The notes below the pieces were generated by a model, which was not told the DNA's origin, searched no databases, and saw only the letters and a list, made by a program, of their open reading frames with translations. Source: DATMXT01 sp035560415 (GTDB taxonomy: Bacteria > Bacillota > Clostridia > Oscillospirales > Feifaniaceae). Taken from it: a stretch of DNA of 10,312 nt. Numbering within the stretch: position 1 is the stretch's first letter; each line of letters opens with the position of its first letter. Both the position numbers and the translations under genes were made by a program. Shown here in pieces: positions 6,601 through 10,312 of this stretch. The DNA lies in NCBI GenBank assembly GCA_035560415.1, contig DATMZG010000073.1:1-10312 (forward strand), given 5' to 3'.

Positions 6601-7058
6601 AGGCAGAGGGTGTCGAGCGAGATAGTCTGTCCGCGGGACAGGCGCATGGAGCTTTGCATCAGAAGCTCTTTCGGGATGACAAGCTGTGCGGCGGCCGCCG
6701 GCGTTGCGACGACGATGGGCCGCTCCCCTTCCGCCACCGCCCGCAGCACGGCGAGGCGGCGGTGCATGAATTCCCGCGAGGCCCCCTCCACGCCGTGCAG
6801 CAGCACGTCGCAGTAGGGGTACTGGAGGACATTTGCGCCAAGCCCGGTCATATTTGCGGCGAGCTGCCGGCAGGCCGTCTCGTCCGGCGCGAGCAGGAGG
6901 GCCCCGCTTTCGCCTGCGGCGCAGGCCAAAAGGGCCTTCCCGCATTCGGAAAGGCCCGTAACGCCGACCGGCGTCTCCCCTTCGGACATGAGCCGCAGGG
7001 CGGAGCGGTAGGCGGATACACGTTGTGATAACTCTCTGCTCAATGCGTCACCCGTCAT
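3669..7058 (-). CDS. mfd: Transcription-repair coupling factor Mfd
   Basis: DNA translocase that removes RNA polymerase stalled at lesions and recruits UvrA for nucleotide excision repair. At 1129 residues it is full length for the family (about 1150-1180). The UvrB-like N-terminal module (about 25-350) has SRRGGIVDVF and a degenerate Walker loop, LSECGKALL (36-44), as expected since this module does not hydrolyse ATP. The polymerase-interacting domain (about 456-530) has GDYVVHQNHGIGRYMG. The helicase core has Walker A GDVGFGKT (615-622), Walker B DEEQ (716-719), LTATPIPRT (741-749), the TIIETGVDVPNANT region (856-869) and QIRGRIGRS (885-893). After RGAGSVLGAEQHGH the C-terminal TRCF domain runs from about 975 to the end. 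The ATG shares one base with the pth stop (TGATG) and lacks a clear ribosome binding site, suggesting reinitiation after pth. Confidence 0.98.
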   Translation of the reverse strand: MTGDALSRELSQRVSAYRSALRLMSEGETPVGVTGLSECGKALLACAAGESGALLLAPDETACRQLAANMTGLGANVLQYPYCDVLLHGVEGASREFMHRRLAVLRAVAEGERPIVVATPAAAAQLVIPKELLMQSSMRLSRGQTISLDTLCLKLAAAGYARCPIVEGAGQFSRRGGIVDVFVPGCEQPVRIEFFGDEIDTMHAFDAMSQRRIDAVETLDLPPATHLITDQQVKEKLDELVKKYARRKAGAAIRAELERFEAVGPRDLLQPLLWGERCTLLDYAEGFPVLVSEERACTERLRSAAEMAATDFTAALEEGETVPELCDHALSPGEFWSAAGRHPVVHMDVLPHSFYELAPKSLVASHERHTAGFGETPELLADELADADGKVYIYVADETRKSALSGLVQDGSAELVVGALASGVSYPEDGLTILTDAGIAKKRTVRPKKKTAGEKVRTYSDLRTGDYVVHQNHGIGRYMGISQLKVEGVVKDYIKINYAGTDVLYVPANQLDLVSKYIGGEDAPGKVRLAKLGGVEWAKTRQRVSAAARDMARQLTELYAARQRLGGFAYPPDSEWQASFEASFPYVETEDQLRCVREIKEDMEKPAPMDRLLCGDVGFGKTEVAVRAAFKAIDAGKQVAFLVPTTILSWQHYTTILSRFSTFPMRIDTLSRFRTARQQKDVLKRLRTGELDMVIGTHRLLQKDVAFKNLGLVIIDEEQRFGVAHKEKLKQISNTVDVLTLTATPIPRTLGMALSGIRDMSTIEEPPMDRRPVQTYVLEYDFGIAVDAIKKELRRGGQVFYLYNRVDSIHRVAAKLQERLPDANIVVAHGKMAEDELSDVWQQMVEGGVDVLVCTTIIETGVDVPNANTLIVEDADRLGLSQLYQIRGRIGRSSRRAYAYLTYRRDKVLTEDATKRLSTIREFTEFGSGFKIAMRDLEIRGAGSVLGAEQHGHMEAVGYDLYLKLLEEAVLEERGTPSNRVSCTVDFVIDANIPPEYIDSSEIRIDIYKKIAAIETDEDLSDLYDELIDRFGDIPIPLQNLCRTSLLRNRAGALGISDITERAGNVVIDAAAIPMAAVAKLASENRGRILYSAGSKPYLTCRPKKGELGLATAEGAMCKIEEAMKLEKN
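3692..3696 (-). promoter_or_regulatory. Ribosome binding site of pyk, inside the end of mfd
   Basis: The minus strand reads GGAGG, 9 nt before the TTG at 3682. It lies in the last codons of mfd. A closer ATG at 3689-3687 is in the mfd frame and reads straight to the mfd stop, so it is not the pyk start. Confidence 0.75.
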
Positions 7059-7645
7059 CAGGAATTGATGCGGCTTTGGGCCAGCCTGACGTCGCCCTTC
7101 AAAATGAGCTCAACCCCTTCGGCGACTCTCGAAAAGCGGTCGAACAAAACCTTTTGGTCGGCGGCGGTAAACGCCTGCAGCACAAAGTCGGCAAGCTCCA
7201 TTTCGGGGTGGGGCTTTGGCCCGATGCCGATTTTCACGCGGGGGAACTCCTCGCTTCCGAGGTGGGCGATGATCGACTTGATGCCGTTGTGCCCGCCGGA
7301 CGACCCCTTTTCGCGGACGCGAAGGGTGCCGAGCGGCAGGTCGGCGTCGTCAAAAATGACGATAACGCGCTCAGGCGGCAGCTTATAGAAGCGGGCCGCC
7401 TCCCCCACCGCCTCGCCCGAGAGGTTCATAAAGGTCTGCGGCATCATGAGCAGCACCGGAACCCCCGCGATGACGGCGTTGCCCGTCAAGGCGTGGAACT
7501 TGAGCTTGCGGATGTCGGCCTTTGCGGTCTGGGCGAGGTAGTCGACCGCCATGAAGCCCACATTGTGCCGTGTCAGCCGGTATTCCCGCCCCGGGTTCCC
7601 AAGTCCCACGATGAGATATTTGGGCTTTTGTCGAAAGCTTAACAT
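7058..7645 (-). CDS. pth: Peptidyl-tRNA hydrolase
   Basis: Cytosolic esterase that splits peptidyl-tRNAs dropped by ribosomes, recycling tRNA. All Pth catalytic and binding motifs are present (198-residue numbering from the upstream TTG): GLGNPG with Asn20, TRHNVGF with catalytic His30, QTFMNLSG with Asn77, FDDADLPLG with Asp102 and GGHNGIKS with Asn123. These correspond to E. coli Asn10, His20, Asn68, Asp93 and Asn114. The start is uncertain. ATG at 7645, giving 195 residues, has GAGG only 3 nt upstream; TTG at 7654 overlaps the prs stop (TTGA) but has no ribosome binding site. I chose the ATG. Either start adds a short extension before the usual N-terminal strand. The ctc gene found between prs and pth in Bacillus is absent. 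Confidence 0.96.
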   Translation of the reverse strand: MLSFRQKPKYLIVGLGNPGREYRLTRHNVGFMAVDYLAQTAKADIRKLKFHALTGNAVIAGVPVLLMMPQTFMNLSGEAVGEAARFYKLPPERVIVIFDDADLPLGTLRVREKGSSGGHNGIKSIIAHLGSEEFPRVKIGIGPKPHPEMELADFVLQAFTAADQKVLFDRFSRVAEGVELILKGDVRLAQSRINS

Positions 7646-7650
7646 ATTCC

Positions 7651-8622
7651 TCAACTGAAGAGCGTCGAAACGGGCAGCTCCTCGTAAATGCGCTCAATCG
7701 CCTCGGCGAAGACCGACGCGACCGACAGCACCTTGACTTTCTCAATTCGCTTTTCTTCGGGAATGGCGATGGTGTCCATGACCACAAATTCGCTGATGGG
7801 GCTGTCGGTCAGCAGCTTGATGGCGGGGCCCGACAGTACGCCGTGGGTGGCGGCCGCGCAGACTTCGGCGGCGCCGCCCTTTTCAATTAAGGCGGTCGCG
7901 GCCTGGCACATGGTGCCGGCCGTGTCGACCATGTCGTCCAGGATGATGCAGCGCTTGCCCTTGACGTCGCCGATGATGTTCATGACCTCCGAGACGTTGG
8001 GCTTGGGGCGTCGCTTGTCCACGATGGCAATCGGAATTTCCCCCATTTTCTGGGAGAATTTCCGGGCGCGGGCCACTGAGCCCACGTCGGGCGAGACGAT
8101 GACATAGTCCTCTTTTTTGCCCCGCTTGAGCCGGCGCCGGAAGTAGGTGGCCAGCGTGTTGGCCCCCAGCAGATGGTCGACCGGAATGTCGAAAAAGCCC
8201 TGAATCTGCGACGCGTGGAGGTCCATGGTCAAAATGCGGTCGGCCCCCGCCGTCGTGAGCAGGTTGGCGACGAGCTTTGCCGAAATCGGGTCGCGGGCCT
8301 TGGCCTTGCGGTCCTGCCGCGCGTAGCCGAAATAGGGGATGACCGCCGTGATGCGCCCCGCCGACGCCCGCTTGAAGGCGTCAATCATGATGAGCAGTTC
8401 CATGAGATGGTCGTTGACAGGCTCCGACGTCGACTGTACGATGAACAGGTCGCTGCCCCGCACCGACTCGTTGATGGAGATGCTGCACTCCCCGTCCGAA
8501 AACGAGCTGACTTCAGCCGCTCCGAGTCTTGCGCCAAGCGCCGTCGCAATCTCCTCCGCGAGAACCCGGTTCGAGTTGCCCGAGAAAATTTTGAAGGCGT
8601 GGCGCGCATGTGAAGGAACCAT
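7651..8622 (-). CDS. prs: Ribose-phosphate pyrophosphokinase (PRPP synthetase)
   Basis: Makes PRPP from ribose 5-phosphate and ATP for purine, pyrimidine, NAD, histidine and tryptophan synthesis. The 323 residues resemble the class I Bacillus enzyme along the whole length: KIFSGNSN near the start, FSDGE (41-45), RQDRKAKARDPISAK (102-116), DLHASQIQGFFD (134-145) with His136, VDKRRPKPN with Lys203 and Arg205, the PRPP loop DDMVDTAGT (229-237), and the C-terminus VSTLFS. The reading frame is open further upstream into glmU, but the start at 8622 is preferred: AAGGAG lies 8 nt before it, the length fits the family, and the alignment begins just after. Only one base separates it from the glmU stop codon. 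Confidence 0.98.
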   Translation of the reverse strand: MVPSHARHAFKIFSGNSNRVLAEEIATALGARLGAAEVSSFSDGECSISINESVRGSDLFIVQSTSEPVNDHLMELLIMIDAFKRASAGRITAVIPYFGYARQDRKAKARDPISAKLVANLLTTAGADRILTMDLHASQIQGFFDIPVDHLLGANTLATYFRRRLKRGKKEDYVIVSPDVGSVARARKFSQKMGEIPIAIVDKRRPKPNVSEVMNIIGDVKGKRCIILDDMVDTAGTMCQAATALIEKGGAAEVCAAATHGVLSGPAIKLLTDSPISEFVVMDTIAIPEEKRIEKVKVLSVASVFAEAIERIYEELPVSTLFS

Positions 8623-8623
8623 C

Positions 8624-10012
8624 TTACTCACTCCTTTCCCATTTGGGTTTCCAGTTCTCTTTTGTGGTCTGCCGCGCGCGCGCGATGGCAAGGGCGCTGT
8701 CCGGCACGTCGTCGGTGACGGTGGAGCCGGCCGCGATATACGTTTTATTCCCGACGGTCACAGGCGCAACCAAATTGACGTTGCATCCGACAAAGGCGTC
8801 GTCCAAAACCGTCGTGCGGTATTTGTGCTTGCCGTCGTAATTGACGGTCACAACGCCGCAGCCGAGGTTGCACCGAGCGCCGATGTCGCTGTCGCCTATG
8901 TAAGTGAGGTGGGCGGAACTGGTCTTCTCCCCGATGGTGGAGTTCTTGATTTCGACAAAGTTGCCGATTTTGACGCCGTCCGCGAGCTTGCAGTTTGGCC
9001 GCACATGGGAGTAGGGCCCCAGCCGCACTTTTTTCCCGAGTTCGCTCTGGTAAATCTGGCTCGCGTTGATGCGGCTTCCGGCGCCGACGCTGCTGTCGAC
9101 GATGAGGCAGTCGGGCCCGATTTCAGCGCCCTCCCCAATGAAGGTGTGGCCTAAGAGCCTGACCCCCTTGTGGAGAATTGCGCCCGGATCAATGACGACG
9201 TCCGGCCCGATGGCCACCCCCGCGTCGTCGGTGACCATGACCCCCTCCGACATCCAGTGGTCGAGGGTTGCGGCGCCCGCCACTTTTTGCAGGCGCAGGA
9301 GCTGCTGCTGGGTGTTGGCCCCCAAAATCTCCTCGGGGCACTGTGAGGTGTAGACGCCGGCCCGAAGCCCCGCGTTTAGCATGACCTCAATGACGTCGGT
9401 CAGATAGTATTCGCCTCGTGCGTTGTTGTTTGTGATTTGGGGCAGCGTCGCGAGCAGCGCGTCCACGTCAAACCAGTAGGCCGACGAGTTGATTTCATGG
9501 ATTCTGCGCTCGGCCTCGCCGGCGTCCTTGTCCTCCACGATTTTTAAGAGGCCGCCGTGCAGGTCGCAGATGATTCGCCCGTATCCTGTGGGGTCGTCCA
9601 CGACCGCCGAAATGACGGTGGCGGCGCACCCTTCCGAAATGTGCTGTGTATAGGCCCCCGAAATGGTTTCGGCCGAAATGAGTGGGCAATCTCCCGCCAG
9701 GACAAGGCAGGAGCCGCCGGCATGTTTCCGAAGAAACTCCGCCGCCTGCATGACGGCGTGTCCCGTCCCCAGCCGCTCCTCCTGCGTGACGCAGCAGGCC
9801 CGCTCTCCGACAAGCGCGCGCACGTCGTCGGCGCACTTTCCGATGATGAGGCAGGAGTCTGTGACGCCGGCCTGCACAGCGGCGGTAAGTACCCACTCCA
9901 CCATCGGCTTACCCAGCACGGGCAGCATGACTTTGGAGCCGGCAATGCGCATTCGCGTGCCGTCCCCGGCCGCCAGGACGACCGCACAGTCGTTTTGATG
10001 CATTTGATGCAT
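8624..10012 (-). CDS. glmU: Bifunctional UDP-N-acetylglucosamine pyrophosphorylase / glucosamine-1-phosphate acetyltransferase
   Basis: Catalyses the last two steps to UDP-GlcNAc, the precursor of peptidoglycan and wall polymers. The 462 residues equal the family length. The N-terminal uridylyltransferase (about 1-235) has LAAGDGTRM (13-21), Lys27, the QEERLGTGHA nucleotide site (77-86), LAGDCPL with metal ligand Asp108, and Asn233. The C-terminal left-handed beta helix (about 255-440) has isoleucine/valine-rich hexapeptide turns. Its acetyltransferase residues are Arg338, Lys356, catalytic His368 in AHLTYIGD, and Asn391-Tyr392 in VNYDG, matching E. coli Arg333, Lys351, His363 and Asn386-Tyr387. 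The ATG at 10012 has GAAGGAG 8 nt upstream; a second ATG three codons later is too far from it. First gene of the operon, with a promoter about 90 nt upstream. Confidence 0.98.
   Translation of the reverse strand: MHQMHQNDCAVVLAAGDGTRMRIAGSKVMLPVLGKPMVEWVLTAAVQAGVTDSCLIIGKCADDVRALVGERACCVTQEERLGTGHAVMQAAEFLRKHAGGSCLVLAGDCPLISAETISGAYTQHISEGCAATVISAVVDDPTGYGRIICDLHGGLLKIVEDKDAGEAERRIHEINSSAYWFDVDALLATLPQITNNNARGEYYLTDVIEVMLNAGLRAGVYTSQCPEEILGANTQQQLLRLQKVAGAATLDHWMSEGVMVTDDAGVAIGPDVVIDPGAILHKGVRLLGHTFIGEGAEIGPDCLIVDSSVGAGSRINASQIYQSELGKKVRLGPYSHVRPNCKLADGVKIGNFVEIKNSTIGEKTSSAHLTYIGDSDIGARCNLGCGVVTVNYDGKHKYRTTVLDDAFVGCNVNLVAPVTVGNKTYIAAGSTVTDDVPDSALAIARARQTTKENWKPKWERSE
8631..8636 (-). promoter_or_regulatory. 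Ribosome binding site fixing the prs start
   Basis: The minus strand reads AAGGAG within the last codons of glmU, 8 nt before the ATG at 8622. It rules out the longer in-frame extension to 8691, which would add 23 residues not found in PRPP synthetases. Confidence 0.8.
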
Positions 10013-10035
10013 ATGATAAACTCCTTCAATCCACG

Positions 10036-10080
10036 CGCGAAACGCCTTTTTTGCATCGAAAACCCCTGTAGGCGTCCGCG
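10036..10080 (-). other. Possible hairpin in the glmU leader
   Basis: ACGCC (10042-10046) pairs with GGCGT (10071-10075). After a small internal bulge, CGCG (10036-10039) pairs with CGCG (10077-10080), around a loop of about 24 nt. The structure would sit about 9 nt upstream of the glmU ribosome binding site in the predicted leader. I recognise no known riboswitch, T-box or glmS-type ribozyme, and the long loop makes it uncertain. Confidence 0.3.
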
Positions 10081-10108
10081 CTCGTGATAGTCGTGAGACC
10101 AGTTATAT

Positions 10109-10137
10109 ATTATCTTATACCCCCGCCTATTTTTCAA
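10109..10137 (-). promoter_or_regulatory. Sigma-A-type promoter of the glmU-prs-pth-mfd-pyk operon
   Basis: On the minus strand -35 TTGAAA (10137-10132) is followed by a 17-bp spacer and -10 GATAAT (10114-10109), each matching the consensus at five of six positions. The predicted start near 10102 gives a leader of about 90 nt before the glmU ATG. AT-rich DNA lies just upstream, as in many strong Firmicute promoters. Confidence 0.65.
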
Positions 10138-10149
10138 GTGCATTCAAGT
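10133..10149. repeat. Tandem TTCAAGT direct repeat at the glmU -35 region
   Basis: TTCAAGT occurs at 10133-10139 and again at 10143-10149, a 10-bp period or one helical turn. The first copy overlaps the -35 element. It could be a regulator binding site, but a chance repeat in AT-rich DNA is possible. Confidence 0.35.
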
Positions 10150-10281
10150 AAAATTTTATGATATTTAATATATTAGCCAAAACACTGAATTTGCGCCAAC
10201 TATTAATTATTTATTTCGACGCTATGATATTTGAACACACCGTAAATTTTGAAATTTTTTGTGCTTTCTCTCTTAACCGTC
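10150..10281. other. AT-rich intergenic DNA without a visible gene
   Basis: Strongly AT-rich sequence between the operon promoter and the outward promoter at the right edge. TATGATATTT occurs twice (10157-10166 and 10223-10232). No coding region, tRNA or terminator was seen. The spoVG gene that precedes glmU in Bacillus is not in this stretch. Confidence 0.5.
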
Positions 10282-10310
10282 TTGATTTTCCCTTGCAGTA
10301 TCACTATAAT
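10282..10310 (+). promoter_or_regulatory. Outward sigma-A-type promoter at the right edge
   Basis: TTGATT (10282-10287), a 17-bp spacer and a perfect TATAAT (10305-10310) on the plus strand. The predicted start lies just beyond the window, suggesting a rightward gene divergent from the glmU operon. The hexamer pair and spacing equal those of the hydrolase promoter at 1189-1217. Confidence 0.55.
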
Positions 10311-10312
10311 AT

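Noticed and set aside
8623..8691. Upstream extension of the prs reading frame by 23 codons
   Set aside because: It overlaps the C-terminus of glmU, adds residues not found in PRPP synthetases, and the internal ATG at 8622 has an ideal ribosome binding site.
10013..10110. Known riboswitch or glmS-type ribozyme upstream of glmU
   Set aside because: I could not find the conserved core of any class I know; the leader is short and only one imperfect stem is visible.

Overview
The window looks like chromosome from a GC-rich Clostridia-type Firmicute (an Oscillospiraceae/Ruminococcaceae-like bacterium is my guess). The reasons are the Bacillus/Clostridium gene order glmU-prs-pth-mfd, GC-rich coding sequence next to AT-rich intergenic DNA, strong GGAGG-type ribosome binding sites, and frequent TTG/GTG starts. 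No mobile element, CRISPR array, tRNA, rRNA or phage gene was seen.

Layout from left to right. (1) 1-63 is an unassigned edge with a small hairpin. (2) 64-111 is a 48-bp near-perfect palindrome acting as the terminator of the next gene. (3) 117-1157 (minus) is a membrane-anchored alpha/beta hydrolase with a very acidic cytoplasmic N-terminus. (4) 1158-1217 is a compact divergent control region where two good sigma-A-type promoters face each other. (5) 1218-2090 (plus) is a metallo-beta-lactamase-fold hydrolase with an altered metal motif and a winged-helix-like C-terminus. (6) 2091-2278 is a convergent intergenic region with repeated C6-containing motifs and a strong hairpin. (7) 2279-10012 (minus) is a tight five-gene operon transcribed glmU, prs, pth, mfd, pyk. 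(8) 10013-10312 is the AT-rich operon leader and promoter region, with a second promoter pointing out of the right edge.

The operon joins central functions: UDP-GlcNAc synthesis for the cell wall (GlmU), PRPP synthesis (Prs), peptidyl-tRNA recycling (Pth), transcription-coupled repair (Mfd) and the last step of glycolysis (Pyk). Junctions are a 1-nt gap (glmU/prs), a few nt or a short overlap (prs/pth), a 1-nt overlap (pth/mfd) and a 14-nt overlap (mfd/pyk), so translational coupling is likely along it. Having pyk as last gene is the least expected part of the order.

Most of the window is housekeeping. The parts worth a second look are the divergent hydrolase/MBL pair with its face-to-face promoters, the HxNxDH change in the MBL protein, and the repeats at 2099-2272. 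I see no convincing new multi-gene system.
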